NCBI GenBank assembly: GCA_016214845.1
Contig: JACRMS010000021.1
Location: 62,001 to 126,000, forward strand
Direction: 5' to 3'
DNA length: 64,000 bases
Source: Nitrospirota bacterium
GTDB taxonomy: Bacteria > Nitrospirota > Thermodesulfovibrionia > UBA6902
Shown here piece by piece: positions 1 through 8,781 of this stretch; positions within the stretch are counted from its first letter, which is position 1; each line of letters starts with the position of its first letter. The position numbers and the translations under genes are program-made. The notes under the pieces were generated by a model, which did no database searches, was not told where the DNA came from, and was given only the letters and a program-made list of their open reading frames with translations.

Positions 1-430
1 GAAAGGCAGCTTCCTGATACGGGGAAGGGAAAAACGCCGCCGCTGCATGGGATTCATGATGTTCGGTAAAGATAACTTCCCCTTCATATCCGAGTTCGTT
101 CTTTATCAGCTCTTTCATCCAGAGTTTTTGTTTAATCCAGAGCGGTACCGCCTTAATAAATGACTTGAAACCAGTCGGCGCATATGAAAGATACGTTTCC
201 AATATACGCTCAAATTTCAGAAACGGTTTATCGTAAAAAGCGACATAGTCAATATCACGAGCCGACAATTTGCTGTTTTGAAGGCAGAACCGAATAGCGT
301 TTACAGGAAAGGAAAAGTCATGTTTTTTCCGGGTAAATCTTTCCTCCTGTGCTGCTGAAACAATCTTTCCGTCTTGAATCAAACAAGCAGCGCTGTCATG
401 ATAAAAAGCTGATATGCCAAGGATATTCAT
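1..430 (-). CDS. Carbamoyltransferase, N-terminal part (cut by window edge)
   Basis: The first 143 residues of a NodU/CmcH/TobZ-family O-carbamoyltransferase, which moves a carbamoyl group from carbamoyl phosphate to a sugar or antibiotic hydroxyl. Translating the minus strand from the ATG at 430 gives the family opening MNILGISAFYHDSAACLI, then QEERFTRKKHD, and near the cut edge the metal-binding HHESHAAAA of the Kae1-like domain. A GGAGG ribosome site lies 10 bases before the start. The remainder lies beyond base 1. It is the last visible member of the minus-strand polysaccharide locus, so it probably carbamoylates a sugar of the exported glycan (inference). Confidence 0.9.
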   Translation of the reverse strand, partial: MNILGISAFYHDSAACLIQDGKIVSAAQEERFTRKKHDFSFPVNAIRFCLQNSKLSARDIDYVAFYDKPFLKFERILETYLSYAPTGFKSFIKAVPLWIKQKLWMKELIKNELGYEGEVIFTEHHESHAAAAFFPSPYQEAAF

Positions 431-502
431 GCTAATTATTCCTCCATAACTCTTCCTTAGATACATACAATTCTTTAAAAACAATTACTTTACTTGCCAT
501 GT

Positions 503-2140
503 TCAATCTATATACCCCAAGCCTTTTAATTCATCCATTATTTGTCTCTCATCTTCAGCAGTATAAATCTTCTCTTCTTTTTCCTCGGTTTCATCGGATG
601 TTGAATCTGAAAATACAAGTGGATTAGATTCAAAAAATCTATCTTCAAATATGGATTGGATTACCTTACCATCCATATTTGATGGAACAGGTAATCCCAT
701 TAGATACAAAATAGTCGGCGCCACATCGGTTATGTTTATATTACCAATTCTTAATCCCTTTTTGATAGTCTCTTTATCATAAGCAATAAAAATGCCGTCT
801 TGATGGTGGTATCCGTCTGATGTATTGACCTTGACTAAACACTCTTTGCTGAGAGACGCTGGCAATGATATTAATGATTGATAAAGCACGTAGCCCTCTG
901 CAGGAGAAAGAACCAAGTCAGGCGCATCTTTAAGAAACGGGCCGCTATAGATTTGTTCCGAAAAGAATACATCATCCACAATCTGCTTCCCGCTTTCTTC
1001 ATCTCTCAAGGATAATAGCTTACTCCTCAATTCAATTCTCAACCGGTTATATGCCTCGCCTTTTTCAACAATGCCTCCCACATCCCTCCCTTTCAGATTT
1101 ATATGTATTCCATAAGAGGAGGAATTAGGCGTGTATGCCTGAGTCTTTTGCAAATTAAGAAAATTTGCCACTTGAACCACTTCAGTAGGCAGTCCCTCAA
1201 AATACTTATTATTCTCAACTCCCATTTTCTCCCTGATTTTGGCAGTAACAAGCCTTTTCATATTTTTTACAAGAAACCCGTTCTTCCCAAGCCAAACATT
1301 AATATAAAAATATTTCTTTTTAGAGCAAAAACCATGGTCGGAAAGTATAATAAGTGACGTGTCATCATTCATATTGTTTAATATGTCGCCTAAGATATCA
1401 TCAATCTGGCTATAACATCTCAAGACATATTCATAAATTTCTTCTGAGATGAAATCGGTCTCTTCACTATCCAGATATTTCCACAACACATGCTGAACTT
1501 TATCAAAACACATGAATAAAACATACAAGAAGTCCCACTCTTTCTCCCTGCTTAAATACTTGAATGCTTTGTATCTCAACTCAGTGGCTTTCAGCACTTT
1601 ATCAATAAATGTTTTTATCTCTTCTTTAGTATAATTACGCCATTTCTTTGCTTCAGGGACCTTAACGTTAAAGATATATTCCCCCGTCTCTCTCAAAATC
1701 TCGGCATACAACTCGTGAGGATAGGTATAGCTTTTTGCATTCGCCGGAGAGATAAAACCGGAAATCATGAAACCGTTAACCTTCTCGGTGGGATAACTAA
1801 GGGGAAAATGGATTATGCCGACCTTTTTATCGTGTTCCCCGATTATATTCCATATCTTCTTTCCTCTTATCATTTTACTGTTGACTATTGTCATTTTTTT
1901 ATCCGCCCCCCTCACAACAAAGTCATAAGCTCCATGTTTGCCCGGATTTTTGCCTGTAGCAAAAGAACTCCACGCAGGGGCAGTAAGAGGAGGATATGTG
2001 GATTTTTGAATGCCTGATGCCCCATTGTCGATTATGCTTTTTAAATTTGGCATCATGCCCTTTTCCATCAGTGGTTGAAACAATGTGAAAGTAGCTCCGT
2101 CTAAGCCTACGACCATGACCTTTCTATTATTACCTTGCAT
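503..2140 (-). CDS. Alkaline-phosphatase-superfamily phosphodiesterase (type I PDE/nucleotide pyrophosphatase-like)
   Basis: 545 residues of the alkaline phosphatase superfamily (PF01663-type). Visible metal and nucleophile motifs are GLDGATF (Asp14), PPLTAPAWSSF (probable nucleophile Thr53), FDKVQHVLW and SDHGF, with a late histidine in GYHHQDG, so the two-metal site looks intact. No signal peptide is evident. It begins inside the last 11 bases of the flippase gene, so the two are translationally coupled; the same flippase-then-phosphatase order recurs at 25-27 kb. The substrate is unknown: a polyprenyl-phosphate or phospho-sugar intermediate, or transfer of a phospho-substituent to the glycan, are both possible. 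A shorter start at Met9 would still keep the first Asp. Confidence 0.85.
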   Translation of the reverse strand: MQGNNRKVMVVGLDGATFTLFQPLMEKGMMPNLKSIIDNGASGIQKSTYPPLTAPAWSSFATGKNPGKHGAYDFVVRGADKKMTIVNSKMIRGKKIWNIIGEHDKKVGIIHFPLSYPTEKVNGFMISGFISPANAKSYTYPHELYAEILRETGEYIFNVKVPEAKKWRNYTKEEIKTFIDKVLKATELRYKAFKYLSREKEWDFLYVLFMCFDKVQHVLWKYLDSEETDFISEEIYEYVLRCYSQIDDILGDILNNMNDDTSLIILSDHGFCSKKKYFYINVWLGKNGFLVKNMKRLVTAKIREKMGVENNKYFEGLPTEVVQVANFLNLQKTQAYTPNSSSYGIHINLKGRDVGGIVEKGEAYNRLRIELRSKLLSLRDEESGKQIVDDVFFSEQIYSGPFLKDAPDLVLSPAEGYVLYQSLISLPASLSKECLVKVNTSDGYHHQDGIFIAYDKETIKKGLRIGNINITDVAPTILYLMGLPVPSNMDGKVIQSIFEDRFFESNPLVFSDSTSDETEEKEEKIYTAEDERQIMDELKGLGYID

Positions 2141-3668
2141 GTAATAGACCTTCTTTGAAATGCACCATCTTTTGGTAGAACAACTTCAGAATATACTCGT
2201 CGTCTTCTTCCAATTTCAATACATATATAAAAAGAGAATATGAACCTGCAAAAAGCAATGAAAGGACCATCATCACAAGAAGGGAAATCTCCTGTATATT
2301 TTTCGACACAAAGAAAACCAGCAAAAAAGACAAGAGCCCGGCAGCGCACGGCTTCAAGAAGTTTAGCTTGAAAGGATGCATCTTCAGAACAAAATATACT
2401 TCGATCAATCTCAATATATTCACAAAGGCGATTGACGACCCCGTGGCGGCAGCGGCTCCGACAACACCATATCGTGGAATCAATAGATAGTTGAGAATAA
2501 CATTCATCGATAAAAAAACCAGGGAGTTAAAAAGGACAATCTTCGCCTTCCCTGTCATCATCAGCATATAGCCTACCGATCCCACTCCTGAATTTATAAG
2601 CTCGCCGGTTCCCAGAATTATTAATGCAGCAGCGCCAACGGCAAAGCCCTCTCCGAATATTTTCATAATCGATTCTGCAAACAGGACAAACAAAAGAAAA
2701 AGCGGAAAACTTAGAATAAAAGTCCACTTGGTCGTAGTCTTGAACAGATTTTCAAGCTTCGTTGTCTCACCCTTACTGTACGACTCGGATATCATGGGTG
2801 CGAAAATGGAGTTAAATGAAGTCATCGGCAGCAAAACCAGTATTGCAACCCTGACGACAGCCGAATATACTCCGACCTCAACCGGTGTCTTGAAGTATCC
2901 CAGCATCAAGGAATCAATGTAAAAGGTCACGACCCCCATAAGCTGTGTCAAAGACATAGGCAGCGAGAAAGCCATTAGCTCTTTTTTCTCATAAATGGGT
3001 ACCGGTAATCTTTTATACACAGGGAATATCTTAATCAAATAATAAAATGAGAATATAAAACCCGCCAGAATGGAAATTACGCTGGCTGCCAATATCCCGC
3101 CCAGTTTCAATCCTATCAGAAAAAGGACCACCATTGCTGTCAGTTTGATCATCGGTTGATAAAACTTTTGTATATATACCTGATATTTTATGACCTGGAA
3201 GGACTGTATGACCTTCAGCCAAAGCTCGCCAAGGGTAAGAAAAGGAAGCGATATAATCAAGATTTTAATTGCCAACCCCAGGCTTTTGTCATGGAAGAAC
3301 TGTTCAGCCATGTAGTCGGCGCAGAAAAAAATTATCAGCGTGAGCGCGAGGCTGAGGGAAAATGTTATCTTCGTGCCGAATACTATAGCGCCTTTCAGTC
3401 TCTGATTATCGTCTTTTCCTTTATAAAAGGCTACGAACCTCAACAAGCCTTCATTAAGCCCGGCACTCGAAAATATCTGAGCAATCCATGTAATGATATT
3501 GGCAAGATTGAAAACTCCAAATATTGAAGGGCCGACAGTCCTTGTCATAGCTATGCTTGTGACATATCCAAGTATATTAAAAACGATCTCCCCTATCCCG
3601 CTGATACCGGCATTCTTGGCGATTTTTGAAAGGTCTGAGTGATACGCTGATGCGGTTTCTTTATTCAT
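2130..3668 (-). CDS. Wzx-type oligosaccharide flippase (first copy)
   Basis: 512 residues, very hydrophobic, with about 12-14 membrane segments, typical of the polysaccharide-biosynthesis (Wzx/MATE-like) superfamily. The start has the family look: a short amphipathic lead, then IGEIVFNILGYVTSIAMTRT and a VGPSIFGVFNLA loop. The predicted role is moving undecaprenyl-diphosphate-linked oligosaccharide across the inner membrane. It overlaps the glycosyltransferase upstream by 8 bases and the phosphodiesterase downstream by 11. A second, clearly different flippase lies at 25.5-27.0 kb, so this locus may export two glycans. Confidence 0.9.
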   Translation of the reverse strand: MNKETASAYHSDLSKIAKNAGISGIGEIVFNILGYVTSIAMTRTVGPSIFGVFNLANIITWIAQIFSSAGLNEGLLRFVAFYKGKDDNQRLKGAIVFGTKITFSLSLALTLIIFFCADYMAEQFFHDKSLGLAIKILIISLPFLTLGELWLKVIQSFQVIKYQVYIQKFYQPMIKLTAMVVLFLIGLKLGGILAASVISILAGFIFSFYYLIKIFPVYKRLPVPIYEKKELMAFSLPMSLTQLMGVVTFYIDSLMLGYFKTPVEVGVYSAVVRVAILVLLPMTSFNSIFAPMISESYSKGETTKLENLFKTTTKWTFILSFPLFLLFVLFAESIMKIFGEGFAVGAAALIILGTGELINSGVGSVGYMLMMTGKAKIVLFNSLVFLSMNVILNYLLIPRYGVVGAAAATGSSIAFVNILRLIEVYFVLKMHPFKLNFLKPCAAGLLSFLLVFFVSKNIQEISLLVMMVLSLLFAGSYSLFIYVLKLEEDDEYILKLFYQKMVHFKEGLLHAR

Positions 3669-4599
3669 TTTTTAATAATATGTATTTCAAGCCTTCAAAG
3701 GACCCGATGAAAGAATCCGGGTTCAGGCTTGCAACGCTTTTTCCGGTATCCAGCATTATCTGTCCGACAATGCTCCAGTAATAGGCAAGCCAGTTTGTAA
3801 TCTTTCTGGGCATACTCTTTTTTACCAGCTTATGCATATGGATAAGATACAATTTGTTCAGCTCTCTTATATTCAAATGCGTCTCCTGCGAGTGCCTGTG
3901 AGTTGCCAATGCATACGGTGTTTGATAGAGCTTATATTCCCTTGACACCCTGTATGAAATCTCAATATCTGTACATCTGCTGAACGTCTCGTCAAACCGG
4001 AACTCTTGAAAAACTTTCCTGTAATAGCTGCATAACAATGTCGTCATTCCCTCAACCTCCACAATCTCCTTTGGGAATGGAACAAAAACATACCCCATCG
4101 AAGGCAAAAACCTGCTCCGGCCTTCTTCCGATATTCTTGTCATTAAGAACAATTTTCTGTACAGATTATGTGACTTCGACATGCCGTAATAATTATGAAC
4201 GGAACCCTGAACACCGCCTACATGCCGGTTTTTTTCAAGTTCATAGACTTCCAGCATCTTCTCGTGGCAGGTTTCATGCAGGATTACATCATCATCCTGA
4301 AAAAAAACTATTTCGCAGTTTGCATTATCAGCCCCAAAATTCCGTTGAATGTTAACCCCGGGCTTGCTGCGTAAATAAACGAGCTTGATCCTGTCATCAA
4401 CAATCCTCTTGCAATTTATTTGATTTTCCTCGCTTAAGCTGTCGGAGCTTGCGTCAACAATAATAAGTTCATCAGCCAGAACAGTCTGGCTTGCAATCGA
4501 ACTCACACTGTTTTGTAAGTCTATCGGTCTGTCTTTAGTGGGTATGATAACGGAAAACGTCATACTGACTATTTGATATAATAATTTAATTCCTGCCAT
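3661..4599 (-). CDS. Family 2 glycosyltransferase
   Basis: 312 residues with a GT-A fold N-terminus: FSVIIPTKDRP, then DELIIVDASSDS, and the metal-binding QDDDV that plays the DXD role. The C-terminal third is a GT2 accessory region without clear membrane spans. It probably adds one sugar of the repeat unit in the cytoplasm; donor and acceptor cannot be told. Two starts are possible, Met1 and Met13 (MTFSVIIPT), and neither has a good ribosome site. It sits 12 bases after the histidine phosphatase gene and overlaps the flippase gene by 8 bases, so it belongs to the same transcript as the heptose genes. Confidence 0.85.
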   Translation of the reverse strand: MAGIKLLYQIVSMTFSVIIPTKDRPIDLQNSVSSIASQTVLADELIIVDASSDSLSEENQINCKRIVDDRIKLVYLRSKPGVNIQRNFGADNANCEIVFFQDDDVILHETCHEKMLEVYELEKNRHVGGVQGSVHNYYGMSKSHNLYRKLFLMTRISEEGRSRFLPSMGYVFVPFPKEIVEVEGMTTLLCSYYRKVFQEFRFDETFSRCTDIEISYRVSREYKLYQTPYALATHRHSQETHLNIRELNKLYLIHMHKLVKKSMPRKITNWLAYYWSIVGQIMLDTGKSVASLNPDSFIGSFEGLKYILLKNE

Positions 4600-4611
4600 G
4601 CGAGGAATTAA

Positions 4612-5190
4612 TCAAATATTCTTTGCCCCTGATAGTGTATCCAATGTTATCTCAAATACCGCCGCGTTTGGAACGTTGACAGTTTTATAAAGATTCAAAC
4701 TCTTTTTTGCATGCCAAAGAAGCAACACTCTGATTATCGCGACATGTGTGACTATTACAACGTTCCCGGTGCCTTCATTCCGGTGAATTATTTCGGCACC
4801 CTTAATGGCACGGTCAAGAAGCTCTTTTAGTGTCTCCCTTCCCGGCAATGTCAATTCCGCCGGCTTACTTTGCCATACTTGCCATTCTGTTAAGTATGAT
4901 GCGGCAACTTCATCTTCGGATAACCCCTCCCATGGCCCTAATTCCATCTCCCGGAAAGAATCTTCAAGTTGAACATTTATTTTAATAGTATCGGAAATAA
5001 TCTTCGCCGTCTGCACCGCCCTCTGAATCGGGCTTGAATACAATGCCCGAACTCTGTAAGATCGCAGCAGCCCGGCAACCTCTCGCGCCTGCCGAAGACC
5101 TCTTTCGATCAGATGCTCGGAGCTTTTGCCCGCATACACTTTATCAATATTTGACTGGATTTCCCCGTGCCTGACCATTAATAATTTCAT
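4612..5190 (-). CDS. Histidine phosphatase (phosphoglycerate-mutase-like), candidate heptose bisphosphate phosphatase
   Basis: 192 residues of the histidine phosphatase superfamily. The RHG motif is at residues 7-9 (MVRHGEIQSN), the second arginine region is LYSSPIQRAVQTA, the acid residue is in ELGPWEGLSEDE, and the second catalytic histidine is in VTHVAII. Known relatives dephosphorylate small phospho-metabolites. It is in one operon with gmhA, hddA and hddC homologues, which need a phosphatase for D-glycero-D-manno-heptose 1,7-bisphosphate. The usual GmhB is a HAD enzyme and none is encoded here. I infer that this protein fills that step; a role in another pathway is not excluded. Confidence 0.8.
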   Translation of the reverse strand: MKLLMVRHGEIQSNIDKVYAGKSSEHLIERGLRQAREVAGLLRSYRVRALYSSPIQRAVQTAKIISDTIKINVQLEDSFREMELGPWEGLSEDEVAASYLTEWQVWQSKPAELTLPGRETLKELLDRAIKGAEIIHRNEGTGNVVIVTHVAIIRVLLLWHAKKSLNLYKTVNVPNAAVFEITLDTLSGAKNI

Positions 5191-5231
5191 ATCTCTAACA
5201 AGGGGCTTGAAATACCCGACATTCTAAATAA

Positions 5232-5816
5232 CTATTCCGGGGCGGCGTTGCGCAACTGCAATTCCCTGCACAGATATTGCATTAACATGTGGACCACGAT
5301 CAGGTGCACATCCTCGACTTTTTGCATATCATTAATTGAAACAACAAAAGAGATGTCTGCAAGTGCAGCCAGTTTCCCGCCTTCAAAACCGGTTATTCCG
5401 ATGGCCTTTGCCCCTTGTTCCTTTGCGTATGAGATCGCAAGGAGCACATTCTTTGAATTGCCGCTGCCAGAAATGCCAATGACAATATCCCCCGGCTGCA
5501 AAAAGTTTTTGAGCTGCTCAATAAAAATTTGGTCATAGGAAAGGTCATTGGCATAAGCCAGAATGCTGGGCAGATTATCATTCAAACAAATGACCTTAAA
5601 TTTCTTCTGCAGTTCAAGGCAGGTCCCTTTATTTATGTCGCAAACAAAATGGGATGCAGTAGCTCCGCTGCCGCCATTTCCCATTATAAACACCTGCTTC
5701 CCGTTATCGTATGCTTGTAACAGTGTCTGAGCAATTTCTAAAAATTGTTCATGCGGGAAAGTATCTAATAACTCTTTTAATTGGCCCAGGTAATCAAGAC
5801 TTAATTTATTTTGCAT
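5232..5816 (-). CDS. gmhA: Sedoheptulose-7-phosphate isomerase (GmhA-like SIS protein)
   Basis: 194 residues, the normal length for GmhA. It has one SIS domain with GNGGSGATASHF at about residues 46-57 (sugar-phosphate loop), GDIVIGISGSGNSKN, and a C-terminal EDVHLIVVHML helix carrying the conserved catalytic Glu/His region. GmhA converts sedoheptulose 7-phosphate to D-glycero-D-manno-heptose 7-phosphate in the cytoplasm, the first step to both ADP- and GDP-heptoses. Here the neighbours hddA and hddC point to the GDP route. The loop reads SGATAS where many GmhA proteins have SAADAQ, so some divergence is present. Confidence 0.88.
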   Translation of the reverse strand: MQNKLSLDYLGQLKELLDTFPHEQFLEIAQTLLQAYDNGKQVFIMGNGGSGATASHFVCDINKGTCLELQKKFKVICLNDNLPSILAYANDLSYDQIFIEQLKNFLQPGDIVIGISGSGNSKNVLLAISYAKEQGAKAIGITGFEGGKLAALADISFVVSINDMQKVEDVHLIVVHMLMQYLCRELQLRNAAPE

Positions 5817-5834
5817 TTCCTCTCCGGCTTAAAT

Positions 5835-6824
5835 TTATTTTAAAGGATATCTTCGATAATTGAATATTATCCTGCTTCCGAAATGATCGAGTATAAAAGG
5901 CAGTTCCCTGTATTCTCTTAAAGCGTGCCTGACCTTATCCTGTTTATTTTTTGGGACATAAAGCAAAAGAAAACCGCCTCCTCCAGCTCCGCATATCTTA
6001 CCGCCAAAAGCGCCGGCCATCAAGGCTTTTTCATACATCTTATCTATTTCCGGATTTGAAATAGAGTCAACCAATGATTTCTTCATAAGCCAGTTCTCAT
6101 GGAGGATTCTTCCAACTTCATCAAATTCCCCCTCAAGAATACAATTGGTCGCTTCGCCGACATAATTTCTCATTTTCCTCAAAACTTCTCTTTTATTTTC
6201 CGTGTCCTTATTCTGTTTCTCAAGAATAACATTGGCATCTCTTGTTTTATTTGTGAAAAAAAGCAGCAAATTTGATCCGAATCTCAAAAAATTATTATTA
6301 AATACAGCAAGCTTAGTAACTGACACCCGTTCATCGGGATGGAACGTTATCGCGTTAAGCCCTCCATATGCTGCAATATATTGGTCCTGTTTGCCAATCG
6401 GTTTTTTGCAGATATCAATTTCAATCTCGCAGGCCTCTCTGGCAAGTTGTTCCGCCGTCACCTGTACCCCGTTGAAATGATATAAAGCATTTAATAACCC
6501 CACCGTGACACTGCTTGAAGACCCAAGTCCGGAACCTTCTGAAGGTATATCAGCAAGAGTAGTTATCTCAACCCCGTTTACAACCCCGGCTTTTTTCATT
6601 GCTTCTCTGACCAAGTCATGTTTTATTTCCGATACTTCATCAACCCTTTCACTCAGCCTATAATTAACGTATATTTTTTCATCAAATCTTTCAGTAACTA
6701 TTATGTAAACGTATTTGTCAATAGCTGTACTGAGAACCATGCCGTCTTCCGCCTGATAAAATGATCTTAAATCCGTTCCGCCTCCAACAAAAGAAATTCT
6801 CAACGGTGTTTGTGAAATGATCAT
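5835..6824 (-). CDS. hddA: D-glycero-alpha-D-manno-heptose 7-phosphate kinase (HddA-like GHMP kinase)
   Basis: 329 residues of the GHMP kinase family. Motifs are MIISQTPLRISFVGGGTDL at the N-terminus, the ATP loop EGSGLGSSSS at residues 96-105, and the C-terminal GGKICGAGGGGFLLLY. The opening and length match HddA, which phosphorylates C1 of the heptose 7-phosphate with alpha stereochemistry before the phosphatase and guanylyltransferase steps. It lies 18 bases after hddC's side of the operon's next gene gap and directly before gmhA in transcription. L-fucose kinase-like relatives share the fold, but the gmhA and nucleotidyltransferase neighbours favour the heptose assignment. Confidence 0.88.
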   Translation of the reverse strand: MIISQTPLRISFVGGGTDLRSFYQAEDGMVLSTAIDKYVYIIVTERFDEKIYVNYRLSERVDEVSEIKHDLVREAMKKAGVVNGVEITTLADIPSEGSGLGSSSSVTVGLLNALYHFNGVQVTAEQLAREACEIEIDICKKPIGKQDQYIAAYGGLNAITFHPDERVSVTKLAVFNNNFLRFGSNLLLFFTNKTRDANVILEKQNKDTENKREVLRKMRNYVGEATNCILEGEFDEVGRILHENWLMKKSLVDSISNPEIDKMYEKALMAGAFGGKICGAGGGGFLLLYVPKNKQDKVRHALREYRELPFILDHFGSRIIFNYRRYPLK

Positions 6825-6871
6825 TTGTTATCCTCCTGATTGACCAAAAGCAATTTTTATTATTTTATTCT

Positions 6872-7585
6872 TTATTCAATCAGTTTTTTAAATATATTAT
6901 TTTTTAAATCCTTATCAGCCTGAGTTAATTTTTCAAAGGTCCCTATATCAAGCAGATAATCTTCCATAATATATCCAGATGATTTCCCAACAATGCACGG
7001 AAGCACATCATAACCAAGGTCGAATACATCCTTGTCCGGGAAAAAATCTATCAACCTCGGATTACTCAGCATAATTCCTGCAAATGCCAAATCTGAAACA
7101 GGGTTTTCAGGTTTTTCTGTAAACGAGATAACAGTTGAATTCTCGTCCATTTCAACTATTCCGCACTCCCTGGGATTTGGTACCCTGACAACAGCTAACG
7201 TAAAATCTTTTTTGTTTTTATTATGGAATAAAAGCATTCTTTCCAGATTTATATTGGTAAGGTTGTCTGCATAAAAGATAAAGAATGCCTTTTCTTCTTT
7301 TACAAAATCCCAGTTTTTTTTTATCGTCCCGCCGCTTCCAAGAAGATTTTCTTCATGCGCCAATTTTATTTTGAGCCCGCTTGAATTATTGTTTACGTAA
7401 CTTCTCACATTCCCGGCAAGGTGTGAGGTATTAATGAGAACCTCATTTATTCCATATATCTTAAAAAGATCAAACCAGTACTCTATCAACGGACGTCCAC
7501 AAACAGGGATAAGACATTTCGGTGTTTGCAGCGTCAACGGTTCTAAACGCGTTCCTTTCCCGGCGGCAAGTAGAAAAGCCTTCAT
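6872..7585 (-). CDS. hddC: D-glycero-alpha-D-manno-heptose 1-phosphate guanylyltransferase (HddC-like)
   Basis: 237 residues, a single nucleotidyltransferase domain. The N-terminal signature is LLAAGKGTRLEPLT followed by PKCLIPV, with a later FYADNLTN metal site and FTEKPENP. It would join GTP and heptose 1-phosphate to give the GDP-heptose donor. Sequence alone cannot fix the base or sugar, because the same fold serves mannose- and glucose-1-phosphate; the call rests on the adjacent gmhA and hddA. The start overlaps the stop of the upstream epimerase gene by four bases (ATGA). Confidence 0.82.
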   Translation of the reverse strand: MKAFLLAAGKGTRLEPLTLQTPKCLIPVCGRPLIEYWFDLFKIYGINEVLINTSHLAGNVRSYVNNNSSGLKIKLAHEENLLGSGGTIKKNWDFVKEEKAFFIFYADNLTNINLERMLLFHNKNKKDFTLAVVRVPNPRECGIVEMDENSTVISFTEKPENPVSDLAFAGIMLSNPRLIDFFPDKDVFDLGYDVLPCIVGKSSGYIMEDYLLDIGTFEKLTQADKDLKNNIFKKLIE

Positions 7586-8694
7586 TCCTTTATGGTTCTT
7601 ACAACACCTTTGTTCTTCATTGTCTTTTCTGCGTAATCCAGAATATCTTCGATATCGGTCTGGCGGTTGAGATATTGCCAGTATTCTTCTATACTGCGTT
7701 CAATGGGAACCTTAGGCGTCCAGCCTAAGGATCTAAGCTTGGTTATGTCCGAAAATATATTTCTTGTGTCACCGTAGCGATAGTGTTTTAAAATGACCGG
7801 CTCTATTTGTCTTCCTGTCACCTGCTGCATCTTTTCATAGAAATCCAAAACCGTATATGGCACTCCCCCGCCGACATTGAATCCCTGATAGTCAGCTCTG
7901 CCATCTTTTAGCACCAGCATGTTGGCATCAATAACGTCCTGATAATTTATGTAGTCTCTGATCTGCCTGCCATCCTCGTAAATGGTAGGCTGTTTATCAA
8001 AATAAAGATGAAGAGCAAAAATCCTCATCGCGCCGGAATAGGCATTATAGAAAGACTGCCTCGGGCCTTGCACAATGGAGTAACGAAGTGCTACCGAGGG
8101 GATCCCGTATCTTTTCCCTAAATTAATGGAAATTATTTCCTGTGAATGTTTTGACATGGCATACTGATTTTGAGGATTGACCATGTGCTCGGGCGTTGGC
8201 AGATACTGCATATACTTGTTACAATGTGGACAGTGATGTTCCCAATCGCCCATTGATAACTGTTCTTCAAGACGAATATCCGGGGTCAACTCTCCATGCT
8301 CCTGGCACCGGTATAAACCTTCCCCCAGGACCGCCTGTGAAGACGCAACTATGACTTTTTTGACAGGGAGTTTGTTCTCGACAATAATTTCATAAATGAG
8401 CGCCGTGCTTACACTGTTTACGTGGAAATATGTGCTGAAGTCGGGAAGATAATCCTGATATGCCGCAAGGTGGTAAATTGCGTCAATTCCTCTCATTGCT
8501 TTCTCAAGAGCCTCCTTGTCCCTGACGTCGCCCATTACAAATTCCGCCTTTGGGTTAATGTAGTCTGGTTTGCCTTTCAAATGCACCGGTTTTTGCAAGT
8601 TATCAAGTATCCTTACATCGCAGCCTTCCGCGATCAGCCTGTCTGCTGTATGCGAGCCTATGAAGCCTGCACCGCCTGTTATAAGAACCTTCAC
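7582..8694 (-). CDS. NAD-dependent sugar epimerase/dehydratase with a Cys/His-rich insert
   Basis: 370 residues, extended short-chain dehydrogenase fold: nucleotide loop VLITGGAGFIGSHT and catalytic Tyr178-x3-Lys182 (QYAMSK). Between the active-site strand and that tyrosine lies an insert of about 40 residues with Cys130, His133, Cys155 and Cys158 (RCQEHG ... HCPHC), a likely zinc knuckle. From memory, this arrangement occurs in SDRs annotated as dTDP-L-rhamnose 4-epimerases; that name is not secure here. The gene leads the heptose block, so it may act on the GDP-heptose or on another nucleotide sugar such as a 4-epimer. It is followed by hddC with a 4-base overlap. Confidence 0.85.
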   Translation of the reverse strand: MKVLITGGAGFIGSHTADRLIAEGCDVRILDNLQKPVHLKGKPDYINPKAEFVMGDVRDKEALEKAMRGIDAIYHLAAYQDYLPDFSTYFHVNSVSTALIYEIIVENKLPVKKVIVASSQAVLGEGLYRCQEHGELTPDIRLEEQLSMGDWEHHCPHCNKYMQYLPTPEHMVNPQNQYAMSKHSQEIISINLGKRYGIPSVALRYSIVQGPRQSFYNAYSGAMRIFALHLYFDKQPTIYEDGRQIRDYINYQDVIDANMLVLKDGRADYQGFNVGGGVPYTVLDFYEKMQQVTGRQIEPVILKHYRYGDTRNIFSDITKLRSLGWTPKVPIERSIEEYWQYLNRQTDIEDILDYAEKTMKNKGVVRTIKE

Positions 8695-8781
8695 TAAAAA
8701 AACCTCTCATTCATGTTTAACTCCCATCGATTGCAAAGTAACTTTTTCAGAATTAACTCGCCGGCAGACACGAAGAAAAAA

